A DNA stretch of 64,000 bases from contig OZ038378.1 of NCBI GenBank assembly GCA_964036045.1, forward strand, positions 162,200,576 to 162,264,575. The letters are read 5' to 3'. The notes under the pieces are model-generated. The model saw only the letters and a list, made by a program, of their open reading frames with translations. It did no database searches and was not told where the DNA came from. Position numbers and translations under genes: made by a program. Positions 43,365-54,242 of this stretch are shown piece after piece. The stretch is from Eutreptiella sp. 'Long Island Sound 2002' (lineage: Eukaryota; Euglenozoa; Euglenophyceae; Eutreptiales; Eutreptiaceae). Each line of letters starts with the position of its first letter. The stretch's first letter is position 1.

Positions 43365-45790
43365 CAGTCGCGGTAGCTGGCGCAATACACATCCACACAG
43401 ACGCCCTCTGCTGCCCGGCAGACAAATGTTCGCGACAGGCAGTGCAGACCCCTTAGTAATCATCAAAATGAGCACTGGAAAGCTACGACTGAAGTGGGGG
43501 AAACCGGGCGCAAAGGTGAAGCCAATGTGCACACTTGGCGGTGCAAAGCGAATTAGTGCGTGCGCAGAAATACGCATGATAAAAAAAATATGGCAAGTGT
43601 GGACGGAGCTCCGGAAAGCGTTTGTTTCACAGAGCCGTCCACCAGGTGCTTGTGAAACTGGTTCATTTGGAGGAACATAACCGACATCGGCTGCTCTCTC
43701 TTCTTTTCTCTCGTGTTGGATTGGGGGCGGGGCAAACCATAAAATGACGAAAACTGCGGGGGGGAACCGTGCAGTTCCGATCCGCCATGATCCCCCGTAT
43801 TGCAGTGTGCACGTCGAAAGAAGATTCAATGAGGGAGGCTGTCAAAAGCTGTGGAAACGGGAATTGTTGTCCAAAATGCCCGCCGCCGATGTGCATGTCG
43901 TGGCCAGCCGTTGCTGCACACAGCATATGAGGCTCTGTATTGGATGGGCCCCGATGGTTGCAGGCCCCTCATGCTCGCTATTGCTTGCCTGCTCCAGAGA
44001 GAATACAGAGGGGAGGATACCCGAAAATTTGGCGAGAAAAAAAAAAGAAAAAAGCGGCCGTTAAAGAAGAACGCCTGGGTGGCGGTAATCCACATCAGGC
44101 TCGACTTGGTGTGACTCCACCTCGCTGATACGCACCCCTGCCCACGGTTCCGGAACCCTCCTCCACTCCCACAGACACGTAGCAAACCATCAGTGAATGG
44201 ACAATGAGTACTGAGGGATATTTCTTTTGTTGTGACCACAGGGGCGGCGGCACCCAGGAGGAGGTGATGCATTGGTGGACGCCCCCCCCCCCCCTGGAAA
44301 TAGGCATGTCACTTAGCCGTTCAGCCATAGCACTGTCTCATCGCTGTGGGCTCCACACAGCCACAAGTTTTATATTGACATGCACCCAAGGAAAATGAAT
44401 GCCATGTACCGCACCCGTGCCATTCCCATACTCAACAAACACCCTCAAGAGGGCCAGAAACAGCCCCAACCAAGATCAGGCCATATCTTAGTGTACATGC
44501 TTGAGATCCAATTACAAAAGCACCTATTCCATCTGCAATCAATGCTCCAAGGTGATCCCAGGCCACTTGAGATGATCAAACAAGTGCTTTTAGTTCTTTT
44601 TGAGCCTGTTCAGCCCCATTTGAGCCCTGCAACGTCCAAAAATGCCCTACAATGCCCCCCCCCCAAAAAATTAGGCCATTTTGGGACAGAAAATGGTTTA
44701 ATTCGGTCACAACTCCTTTTTTCCAAAATCAAATATGACCCATACCACTTGGGACGGGTGTTTGGTAAGATAGAATAACAAATGAAGCAAAACTGAGGAG
44801 AAATGAAATAAAACTGAGCAAAAAATATATATCTGAACTTTTTTTTACTCAGTGGCGGCTACACCCTCTTGCTTGATGAAGTTGGAGCACAGGAGTGCTG
44901 TCGCAAAAGCAAGACTGCCAGAAGCAACCAAAAACTTGTCTCACTTCCTCCACGGCTTTGGTTGAATGCCTTCTTGCTGGGCAATCAACCCCACAACAGT
45001 TTTGGGAGGGAAAGAGGGGTCTTTAGGAAATTGTGAGCCACAAAAGCAGGAAAGCCTTTGGGGCCAGTTTGGCTTGGGTCTTGTGTGCAGATTCAGTGTG
45101 CATGCCCTCCACCACTCAAAAAAGGTGTGGGTGGGGGGGCTGTGTCATTCCTTACACAAGGTTCTTGGGCTTTGGGGTGCCTCACCGTGCTGGGCCACTG
45201 CCCGGAGGCAGCAAGGGTGGTGTGGCCCTTTTGATTCCTCCGTGCTTCGGGGACCCCAAGCAGTCAGGTTGTGTTTTTGGTACAGACAGGGCTGAGGTTG
45301 TGGTACAGTACCAAGCAAGCCAGGACGGCTTTCAACACAGCTTGGGGCATGATTGGTGTGGCATGGGTTGTGTGTGATTCATTGTGGAATGTGTCATTTG
45401 GGAATACTTGGGTTAATCACGTGCGCACCACACTTTGCAACCAGGGCCCGTTGATATGAACGCAGCAGCGGAAGCATATGTGAATGACAACCACCCCTTC
45501 TCCCCCACAAACAGTATCTCCCCTTGAATAGTCCCCTCCTCTCCACCGTGTCCCAGGTAGCACAAGCCCCCACAAAACGGCCCCCCGCAGCACACACCCC
45601 GACGCAGCGGGGCTATCGCAGCTTTCGTTTTTTCCAGTGGTAGGGTTAGGGCTTGTGGCCACGCCTGTTTTTGGGCAGACAATTATTCCACCAGCAGCAG
45701 CACACAGAGGGTGGGCAGGATGAGACCTTCATATCGGATAATTGAGCACTTAGGGAGTGCAGCTCTGTCAAAGCTTGCTGCAAATTTGTG
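43365..45790. other. No recognised gene
   Basis: Should hold the 5' part of the coiled-coil gene if it begins here, but no initiating exon is recognisable. Some A-rich tracts occur (44035-44055). C tract at 44283-44296. Confidence 0.35.
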
Positions 45791-45794
45791 ATGG

Positions 45795-46235
45795 TTGCCT
45801 GAGACAAGCGTCAGCAGATGCAGCGGCGCAAAAACATGCATGTGTGTGGAACATCCATCTTCAACAGCGAACCAAGCACAACCACGTGATCTAAACGAAA
45901 ACCAAATCATTTTCCTGGTACCACTTGGCACTTCGGTGAAAGAGGCAATGACCAACACCGCTATCTTTGGGGGGTTCTCTGCTTTTCAATCCCTTGATAT
46001 CGAGAAATCCATAATGATTGGCCAAAAAACTTTTTTGGTTTCTTACGACATCCCCATACAATCTTCACCTGCGCGCGCAAAGAAGTTTAACAAAATGTGT
46101 GCATCCGGTAACGATTCAATCAAGAAACTTGCCATTCAAAGTGAATTGAAGATTCTTCTTGCTGGCAACCACGACCCACACCTTGGCAACAACTACTTGC
46201 CATGGGGACACGCCTCGGCAGCGAAGAGCAATTGA
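45795..46235 (+). CDS. Hypothetical protein, unrecognised
   Basis: A 146-codon frame with balanced composition (for example DLNENQIIFLVPLGTSVKEA and FGGFSAFQSLDIEKSIMIGQ). The sequence is less GC-rich than the preceding 20 kb. It overlaps by 34 bases the frame that starts at 46202 in another phase, so the two may be one gene broken by a frameshift or joined by splicing. No domain is recognised. Low-copy transposon origin is possible given the neighbours. Confidence 0.4.
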   Translation: MPETSVSRCSGAKTCMCVEHPSSTANQAQPRDLNENQIIFLVPLGTSVKEAMTNTAIFGGFSAFQSLDIEKSIMIGQKTFLVSYDIPIQSSPARAKKFNKMCASGNDSIKKLAIQSELKILLAGNHDPHLGNNYLPWGHASAAKSN

Positions 46236-46633
46236 GACGAGTCTCAACCACACTGGGCCTTCCAACGATGCCAGAAGCCATGAACAAAGACCCGGGGATT
46301 TCGCTAGACCCTCTTTCAATGGGCAACAATTATCCCCATCCCTTCCCCATGGACGACGATTCCATCAAACTAGGGACTGACGGGGATGAACCTTCAGAGA
46401 CCCCTCCCATCTCACACGATAACAATGACAACTCGGACAAGCAAGAGTCGATTGTAGGCCCCTCCGAACCTACTAACACTTCTAGTGCTCGATCCACTGA
46501 TACAGAAAAACATGGCACTCCCACGCCCGGTTCAACAAACACGGATGCCTTTCAAACACCCTTACACACTCAAACAAGTTCTAGCCTGGAGCATTTCATA
46601 TTGCCCATCAATGCATTGGCCTTGTACGGCTAG
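46202..46633 (+). CDS. Hypothetical acidic, Ser/Thr-rich protein
   Basis: A 143-codon frame: MGTRLGSEEQLRRVSTTLGL, then an acidic and polar stretch (MDDDSIKLGTDGDEPSETPP, DNNDNSDKQESIVG) ending ALALYG. This looks like a disordered region. It may continue the protein begun at 45795. No known family is recognised. Confidence 0.4.
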   Translation: MGTRLGSEEQLRRVSTTLGLPTMPEAMNKDPGISLDPLSMGNNYPHPFPMDDDSIKLGTDGDEPSETPPISHDNNDNSDKQESIVGPSEPTNTSSARSTDTEKHGTPTPGSTNTDAFQTPLHTQTSSSLEHFILPINALALYG

Positions 46634-46864
46634 AGGAGGGTACAATGGATGATAAAAATACCATATTACAAGGCCAACCGGCATTGTTCGGCACTCCTGT
46701 TTTAGGATTGGTGTATTGGGTCGTCGAGGCGCATTGGCAAATGACATCTGCTGTGGGTGCCACTTTGGCAGGGAATCATTGTAAGGGCATGGAGTTCACA
46801 TTGGTCATTGGGTTGCGATCTTGGGCGAGGTGTCATAGGACATAGAATTTGTGCAATAGCTTGA

Positions 46865-47374
46865 TTGCATGCTTCAAGAGGCATATCACGTGCAAACATT
46901 GACCAATTCATTCGACAAAGAGTTCCATCAGCTAATCCTAAAGTTGAGGATATTATCTTCCAAAACTTTGCGGCTCAGGCAATATTTGTATCGACAGTGG
47001 CTGATGCACAACGCTTGTACTACGGCGCAAGAAATCTCGTCGAAAATTGCCCGAAGTCCAGAACCCGTTCCGTCCTCCGCGCACAAGGTGTCTCCGTGGA
47101 TGGGGTCCTCCGTGGCGCACGTTCGGAAGACGCTCGCATACTTCGTGGATGGTACTGGAAACTACTAGGTGCATTAATGATGGGCAAAGAGGTGCGTGCC
47201 AACTTGGCACTTGTGGTGCTAATGAGGGGTGTGCCAACTTGGCACTTGGGGCACTTTTATGGGGTCATCCAATGGATCTGGTCACTCCAACAGCCCCTTG
47301 ATGCTCTCGCAAAGGCTAGCATCACCGCCCAAAACTTGCTTGATGAGTTTTTCAACACAAAAGAACGTGCATAG
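46865..47374 (+). CDS. Hypothetical protein, 169 codons
   Basis: Frame with FIRQRVPSANPKVEDIIFQN and then FAAQAIFVSTVADAQRLYYG, plausible coding composition. From about 47190 it runs through two copies of the palindrome GTGCCAACTTGGCAC (47197-47211 and 47231-47245), which looks like inserted repeat, then LDALAKASITAQNLLDEFF. Unrecognised. Confidence 0.35.
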   Translation: MHASRGISRANIDQFIRQRVPSANPKVEDIIFQNFAAQAIFVSTVADAQRLYYGARNLVENCPKSRTRSVLRAQGVSVDGVLRGARSEDARILRGWYWKLLGALMMGKEVRANLALVVLMRGVPTWHLGHFYGVIQWIWSLQQPLDALAKASITAQNLLDEFFNTKERA

Positions 47375-47579
47375 GGGTGCCAAGGAGAAATGGAAATGAG
47401 GGGCTTTTCCTATTTGCCGGACCTAAAAGTCGTAGAGAGCAAGGGGGGGGGGGGGGCGGGGGCTAGTAACGGCGCAGACTTGTTGTTTAGTTCAATAAGT
47501 TTTCCAAGGACTAAATTATGCTGCTAAAGATGTGCCCAAGACCCAACGCTGGCCAGTGTGTTCACCCCGCGAATCGTGT

Positions 47580-47895
47580 GGTGATGTTGATCACCACAAG
47601 TGCCAAGTTGGCATGCCCCTCGCTCACACCTAAAGTGCCAAGTTGCAACGCTTCGCACTGACAACACAAGTTCTACGTTGGCATGCCCCTCTTTGACACC
47701 AGAAGTCGCAAGTTGGCACGCCCCTCTTGGACACCACAAGTGCCAGGGTGCCATGGCCCTCTTTGACACCACAAGTGCCAAGTTGGCAAGCACCTCTTTG
47801 ACACCATAGGTGCCACGTCGCAAGGCCGCTCATTGAAAGGACAAGTGCCAAGTTGGCACGCCACTCTTTGGAAACACAAGTGCCGACATGGAACA
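47580..47895. repeat. ~42-bp GTGCCAAGTTGGCA repeat
   Basis: About seven diverged units, ACAAGTGCCAAGTTGGCAYG then CCCCTCTTTGACACC. Translated on the minus strand they give a 14-residue repeat (RGACQLGTCGVKEG). Related to the two palindromic units at 47197-47245. Confidence 0.85.
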
Positions 47896-48173
47896 CCCTT
47901 GGAGCTTCCTCGGTGCTTCGAAGCGACACCATTTGTTCTTCTTTTTGTGCAGTGTAATGCTTCTCGTTACCCTTTTTTTCTGATTTATTCACAGTTAGAT
48001 GGAGTGCCACCAGACGTGCATTGGTTGCGATGTGCCGTATTGTACCCACAAATACATCCACATGAGAGAGGATATGTTGATGGGGGCATGGAGTGACAAA
48101 AACAGAAAGGGACAGTTCACGTGGGATCAAAGTAACATGTATCCTCATCATCCTCGGCATCGCCACCCCTGTC

Positions 48174-48283
48174 ATCATGGTTCTTCCCGCATCGCACTCA
48201 ACAGTCTTGTACTATTTTGTTCTATGTCATCATGGTTCTTCCCGCATCGCACTCAACAGTCTTGTACTATTTTGTTCTATGTC
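48174..48283. repeat. 55-bp perfect tandem duplication
   Basis: TTCTTCCCGCATCGCACTCA to CTATGTCA at 48181-48235 is repeated at 48236 onward. Confidence 0.93.
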
Positions 48284-48289
48284 ACCAAT

Positions 48290-49925
48290 CTACTATGTTC
48301 TTTCCACCCATTTGCAATCTTTACCCTCCTGATGTGGTGGAAGCTGGTTGGTTTGGTGTAGTTTTTCTGCCCGACCACTTGTTTTGGTATGCCTCTACTT
48401 ACTCCGTACCTGACGATGGCACATATAGTGACAAAGGTGATTATGGCATCATGAACATCAGCAGTAGCATTAGTAGCATGGTGGGCATTGGCATCATATT
48501 CATCGTCCTCATTCTCATCATTAGACGTAGCATCATCGTTGTGGTTTTTGTCATGGTTGTTCTCGTCGTTTGAGTCGTCATAACTCTCAACAATGTTCCA
48601 AGCTGCACGGTCGTTTCTGCGTACAAAAGCCCCATATAGGACAATGGTGCAGACCAAACAACAGACGTCTCACCAACTCCCCGTCCAGGATCGACATCAT
48701 CCTCGCCTCCAATTCATTCATCTCAAGGTTCAACCCCCAAAACATCTTCACCAATGCATCCATTTCCACAACCGCCCACCAAAACGTTACCTCCACCAAT
48801 AATACCCCTAACAATCCACTCAACATTTACCATATCCCCCACGCGGAAATTGACTGAATTCCTCTAACCAAAAAACAAACAAAAAAATTCTTTAACACAC
48901 TTGCCCCCATCAGAATCGAGGCCAAGTGAGATTCAGCCTCCTTGCTTACCAGATCTACAAAGACCATTGTCGCCCTCCCCAACAACATCCTAGCTTCTCT
49001 CGTCAACTCTTACAAAGTAGCCTCCAATCAAGGCCGCTCTCACAAACCCACTCAAAAAATGAAAAAAGGAAAGCCTTGAACAAATCACCACCTTTGAGTA
49101 ATTCAACTCCCTTACCCCCAAAGATGCCAACACTCTACAACGCTGTCATTTTGAATAGAATGAAAAGGAAACAAAATAAGCCAAGAAACGCCTTCATTAT
49201 TCTCAGATTAAAAGAAACCAAATAAAAAAAATCTATTAAAAACCTTCTTCATCCATGGGGCTCGGATTTAGACAATAGGGTGGTAAAGAAAGGGTCTATG
49301 AATGGGGATTATGGAGCGGATGAGGTAATAGAGGGTCAGAATTACTAGTGGGTTAGTTTGAAAATCAATACGGCCTGCGAGACGCACGCGCCTAGTTGAA
49401 ACTATGTAGGGATGGGAGCATCACTCGACATTCCAAATGCGGGCATCTTTTAGCTCTTGGCATTCCTTCCAATGAGTGTCCATGACAACCAACAAAAGGG
49501 TTGCTAGTACTACTAAACGTGTTGTGCTTGGCTAAGAGACTTGTAGCTCCCAAACCACGGAACAGGGCATGAAATTGCAATGGCAACCTCTTGCTAGCAT
49601 TTATTGCCCACAAAGTCTGAACATCTCGCCTAACACAAAGATACAATCTTGCCGTTCGTTTGGCTGCAATTTAGTTCCAACGTGTTCTTGTGAATATTGT
49701 TTTCACCTTATCACTCTCATGTGCTTCGCACTCCTCGCTCTCCTCCAACTCAGCCTTAAAGGGGGGGCGGGGTGGCGGGAGATGCCGGAGAACATATTGT
49801 AAATGTGGTCAGCCGTGCGGTGGTTGAGGATTGCACTGCATTGCGAGCAACGAAGGAGGCTCTAGTGAGTGGTTTAGAAGGAGAGGGTCTGGAAATTTTG
49901 TAGATGGTTTGTAGCAATTCTATGG
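48290..49925. other. AT-richer stretch, unrecognised frames
   Basis: Frames at 48570-48857 (NTPNNPLNIYHIPHAEID end) and 48926-49225 (KNEKRKALNKSPPLSNSTPL) look coding-like but are unrecognised. A minus-strand frame at 49392-49646 contains LPLQFHALFRGLG, faintly like FLSQFHALYCLLRL in the gene at 58136-58885; this may be a decayed relative. Confidence 0.35.
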
Positions 49926-49926
49926 T

Positions 49927-50604
49927 TCAAAACCTGATGGGGTTGTGCAGGTCCCGCTTCCTGTCGGGGAGGAAGATGCGGGCGGCGAGCCATTGTGTAG
50001 GTGGACAGTTGGGGATGCGGTGGTGGCAAACTCGATAAAATAAATGTTTCATATGGGTGGGAGCTATGTGATAGAGGTAACCATTGGTGTTATTGAATCC
50101 TAGAGTTGTGGCCCACAGCTTCCATGGCACTACACCATCGGAACCACAACCTTTCTTCGGACCCATTATGCCACTGTTCAAAGGTTGGTCAACATGCCGA
50201 AATCCGGCAAAAGTAATGATGGTATGTTTGGCCACTTGTTGCAACAATGTACACCACTGATGTTTGTGGCGGATGAAGGCCACGAGGTGGCTTACGCACA
50301 TGCGGTGTTTCAGCAACCATGGAAGGAGTTCGGTGTTGTGGCTTGGCACCAATTCCCGAATGATCCATAGTTGGGTGCCACTACTGCTGCTACAGCCGAC
50401 GATGCCCAGTGAACCATTGAGCGGCACATTAGCACTCACCAAGGATCCTTCTTTGTTCATTATTCCAAGACAATATTGATTTGCTTTTTGAAAGTGTATC
50501 ACAGTGTGCATCACATGCACACATGAACCAGATCTTGGATTTTGTTCGGGGCTCACATGCGCTTGCATATGGTTCATCTCTCGAGAACGTGAAGTGGTAA
50601 ACAA
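49927..50604 (-). CDS. Hypothetical protein, 225 codons
   Basis: The longest open frame in this part; it contains MCVSHLVAFIRHKHQWCTLL and KKGCGSDGVVPWKLWATTLG. No domain recognised, and the plus strand over the same bases is also partly open, so coding status is uncertain. It abuts the piggyBac-like remnant on the opposite strand. Confidence 0.3.
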   Translation of the reverse strand: MFTTSRSREMNHMQAHVSPEQNPRSGSCVHVMHTVIHFQKANQYCLGIMNKEGSLVSANVPLNGSLGIVGCSSSSGTQLWIIRELVPSHNTELLPWLLKHRMCVSHLVAFIRHKHQWCTLLQQVAKHTIITFAGFRHVDQPLNSGIMGPKKGCGSDGVVPWKLWATTLGFNNTNGYLYHIAPTHMKHLFYRVCHHRIPNCPPTQWLAARIFLPDRKRDLHNPIRF

Positions 50605-51740
50605 AGTTTTTGAAGAACAATGGTGTGAAAATCATGAGCTACACAAGGAGCACAAACTAACAAACCAAACATCTCGTGCTCAACACATTTCGGTCCGCTT
50701 CAATGGGTATTTCAGTTGGCGCATGTGCGCTAGAGATGGGTTTCTATTTCCGGCAATGACAAATGTTGCTCTTCGGCACACTTCAAAAAGTGTTCCTTCA
50801 TATTGTGCAACTAGCGAAAGGTTTGGGTAGTGGTGGTCTAACATCAGCTGTGCTTATCAAAACAAGTGGATGTTCTCCGCTGTTATTACAACAAAGTCAA
50901 AAAAAACGGAGGCGACGCCACACTTGTTGAGCAAGGTTTTGTCCACATGTCCCAACTGGTGAACCGACTTGAATGCCGTGGGCAAGTGAAACTTCCTAAA
51001 TTCCATTAAGGTTTGTTAAAAAAGAGGTTGGGTGTGTGAAGTTTTGCACACTGCTTCCACCATTCTTGCATTGTTTGGTGAGTGCATTTCAATCTTTGGG
51101 AGGCGGAACACCATTCTACACCGATCTCATTGGTAAGTGGCAAGGTAGCCGAGAATCGGGCCTTAAAGAGCAAGGAAGCCTGTTGTTGTCATATGCCCTT
51201 CTTTGGGGTTTCTTGGCATTGAAAGCTTAACTTGGGAGGGGGGGGGATTCGTGTCCTATATTCTTCCGCAACCCATGATTTGACAAGCGTTCATTTTGGA
51301 AGGACCTCTGGGTTAGCACTTCAAAATTATGTTGGTGATGGTGCTATTGGCAACACCAAGCCATTAAAAACAATTGGTATTCTTATACGTTAGCAGTAGA
51401 TGTGGATTGGACATCCGGAACAGCCTTGACAGGGGACAAAACAATCGCTCCCGGCAGTTTGTACCCCGGAAGCCTGACAGCATAGGGTTGAAATTGTACT
51501 GTTTGGCTGATGGAGTAAGGCCTCACATGCTAGAAATGTATTTGAATTCCGGCCGGCGGGGCGAATTAGAGAACCCCATCTTTGAAGTAACGGGGAAGCT
51601 AAAACCCGCGCAAATGGTGTATAGGTGGGCGGACATGTGTCCAGAGAATCGCATCCGTGCATGCGACTCATATTGTGGTGGCGCCAAGGTGTGTCACAAA
51701 CTGAGCAAGCGAGCACATTCAACCGTGCATTTTACTTAGG
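50588..51740 (+). pseudogene. piggyBac-like transposase remnant
   Basis: At 51440-51690 the plus strand encodes NNRSRQFVPRKPDSIGLKLY, then CLADGVRPHMLEMYLNSGRR. This matches the piggyBac (DDE_Tnp_1_7) core pattern of fkGRs..rQY.PkKP...GiK.w.Lad....Y.l...vYtG. The frame continues MVYRWADMCPENRIRACDSYCGG, the region of the second catalytic aspartate. Upstream coding-like pieces (FEEQWCENHELHKEHK at 50588-50830) are in other frames with stops between. It is a decayed cut-and-paste transposase. A TTAA target duplication was not located. It ends only 200 bp from the giant palindrome. Confidence 0.6.
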
Positions 51741-51939
51741 CGGCAATGTACCTGCGGCTCACTGGTGGCTAAGTGGAAATGTGAAGTTGGGGCTCAGTTG
51801 GGGCTCAGTTGTGCATTGCGATGTCTTTGTGCTTGTTTGTTGTGCGTTTTGCATGCTAGGTAATGTGCATTTAATGTTTTTAGAAGTTTTAGATACTCAC
51901 TTGGTCAAGGTTCAAGGTGGGGGGTACTTTTTTTGGCGA

Positions 51940-52080
51940 CGGCTCAGTTGACTGAGCGCCCGACTGAGCCGTCAGTGAGCCGTCACTGAGCCGGCTCACT
52001 GAGCGCTCATTGAGCGCTCACTGAGCGCGCCAAATGGCTCAGTGAGCGCTCAGTGAGCGCTCACTGAGAGCTAATTGGGG
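51940..52080. repeat. CTCACTGAGCGC satellite, left outer block
   Basis: Units around GAGCGCTCACTGAGCG and GAGCCGTCACTGAGCC. Each unit contains GAGCGCTC, itself a palindrome. Mirror block at 57830-57987. Confidence 0.88.
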
Positions 52081-53124
52081 GCTCACTCAGGGCTCACTCA
52101 GGAGTTTCTCCCCCTTTCCGCCCTCTCTTCCCACCCTTGCTGGCCCACACTTCACCCTTTTCACACCAACATTGGTCCGCAGTTCTCACCACGTCTTTTC
52201 TCCAAGAACTTGAGCGTGCATGCACACATACATACTTGCATACATGTACCCGTGGCGACAAACACACAAACATCCAAACACACACACTTCGTCAGGGACA
52301 CAAATATCCAAACACATACACACACATACACCATACACACGTCCACACACACATGCACATGCACAAATTGACAACCACATTCATTCTTGTGTGCAATTAT
52401 CTTGCGTGTACATAAACACATGGCCACATTGAACCATGTGAAGTGAGGGGCTAGGGAGAGATGGTTACGGGGTTGGGGTTTGGGGATATGAACCTAACCA
52501 TTTGCGAGGGTGTTCCTTGTTGCCTCATGACAATGGCACCCCCCCCCCCCCAGACACACACACACACACGGGCGCGCGCGCCATGAAGCACAAATAGGGC
52601 ACAGAGGATATTGCTCGCTTTTGTGAGGTTGATCATACAACCATCGTGACCTACACCATGACACACTCATTCCCCTCCGTCCTTATCCCCCCCCGTCCCC
52701 TTTTGCCATGCCTGATCCCCCCGCTTACCCCATGCCAACCCCTTCTCTTATCTTGCCTGTCGCGTCCCCTTGCCCAGCCCTTGCCATGCCTTCCCTATTT
52801 ATTGCCATGGCATCGAGTGCATGATGGTGGCGGCAATGACGATGACCTTTGCAGGTATGTTGTGCTAGTGTGTGTGTTCGCGGGTGTGTGCTTGTGCCCA
52901 TGCGTATGTGCGCAAGTGTGGATGGTTTGTTCCCTCTTGGTTTCTCTCATTTAGTGTGTTTGTATGTATGTTTGTGTGTGAGTCGGGGGGGGGGGCGGGG
53001 GCTTGCTTGGATCGATGCATGGGTGAAGGTGTCCTTGTGCGTCACTGTGAGTGTGTGACTGCATTCTTTGGTTTCCGGTTGTCTAGGTTTGTTTGCGTAC
53101 GTGGATTCGTGAATGTGTGTACGC

Positions 53125-53186
53125 GCAGGTGTGTGTGTGTGTGTGTGTGTGTGCCAATGTGTGTGTGTGTGTGTGTGTGTGTGTTG
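53125..53186. repeat. GT microsatellites in left arm
   Basis: Two runs of GT (about 53130-53152 and 53159-53183). The right arm is much shorter here: a CA run near 56765-56783 only. Confidence 0.9.
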
Positions 53187-53399
53187 CAGCTTTTGCGGCT
53201 GTTGTTTTGGATCCTGTTGTTGGTTTTGGTGTTGTGTGGCATAGGCTTTGATTGTGTGCGCATAACATTGTGTTTGTGGCTGCAGATGCAGGTATGCTTG
53301 TGTTTGTGGTTGTGGCTGTGGTTCTGGGCTTGCGTGAGGTTGTTGCCATGGCTGTTGTGGTAGCTGTCGTTCTTGGTGTGGTTATGGTAGTGGCTGTGG

Positions 53400-53490
53400 T
53401 TGCGGCTTTGCTTGTGGACGTGGGTGTGGGTGTGGGTGTGGGTGTGGGTGTGGGTGTAGGTGTGGGTGTGGGTGTGGGTGTGGGTGTGTG
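53400..53490. repeat. GTGTGG hexamer repeat, left arm
   Basis: About 14 copies of GGGTGT. The right arm has only three to four copies (56520-56545, as ACACCC), so the arms differ by unit number here. Confidence 0.9.
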
Positions 53491-53694
53491 TCTGCAAGCT
53501 GTGTTGTGTGTGGATTTGGTTGTGGTTGTGTCAGTGTGTGTGGCCCTGGCTGTGGCGAAGGCTGCAGTTGCAGCTTTCACTGTGGCTGCAGCTGTTCTTT
53601 GGGTGTAGCTGTGGGGGGGGGGGGTGGTAAAGGACTACAAAGAGGGGGGCTGAAATCACCATCCACCCCCTCCCAAAAAAGACCGCACCAAGTT

Positions 53695-54060
53695 TACAGT
53701 GACAGTGTACAGTGACAGTGTACAATGACAGTGTATAGTGAGAGCATACAGTGCGTGTAGAGTGACAGTGTAGAGTGCTAGTATAGAGACTTGGGCGTTG
53801 TGGCGGACGTACTGTGTGTGGGGATACATTCTATGAGACCTTGGGGAGTACAGTGTACAGAGTACAGTGTACAGTGTACAGTGTACAGTGACAATGTACA
53901 GTGATAGTGTATAGTGACAGTGTGCAGTGGCAGTGACAGCGTACAGTGCCAGAATACAGTGTACCATGTACAGTGACAGTAGATAGTGACACCATTGACC
54001 GTGTACATGGACAGTGTACAGTGACAGTGTACAGTGACAGTGTACAGTGACAGTGAACCA
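53695..54060. repeat. TGTACAGTGACAG satellite, left
   Basis: Units of 6-12 bp, GTGTACAGTGACA, diverged in the middle. Mirror block at about 55925-56312 as CACTGTACACTGT. Confidence 0.9.
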
Positions 54061-54242
54061 TGAGTGAGCCCTCACTGAGCGCTCACTGAGCCATTTGGCG
54101 CGCTCAGTGAGCGCTCACTGAGCCATTTGGCGCGCTCACTGAGCGCTCACTGAGCGCTCACTGAGCGCGCGAAACGGCGCAGTGAGCGCTCAGTGAGCGC
54201 GCCAAATGGCTCAGTGAGCGCTCAGTGAGGGCTCACTCATGG
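54060..54242. repeat. CTCACTGAGCGC satellite, left inner block
   Basis: Blocks of GAGCGCTCACTGAGCC and CATTTGGCGCGCTCAGTG, arranged as a local palindrome between GGTTCACTG-type flanks. A similar block is at 55795-55925. Confidence 0.9.

Noticed and set aside
53042-53608. Thr- or Val-rich proteins from GT/GTGTGG stretches
   Set aside because: Microsatellite translations, mirrored in the other arm of the palindrome.
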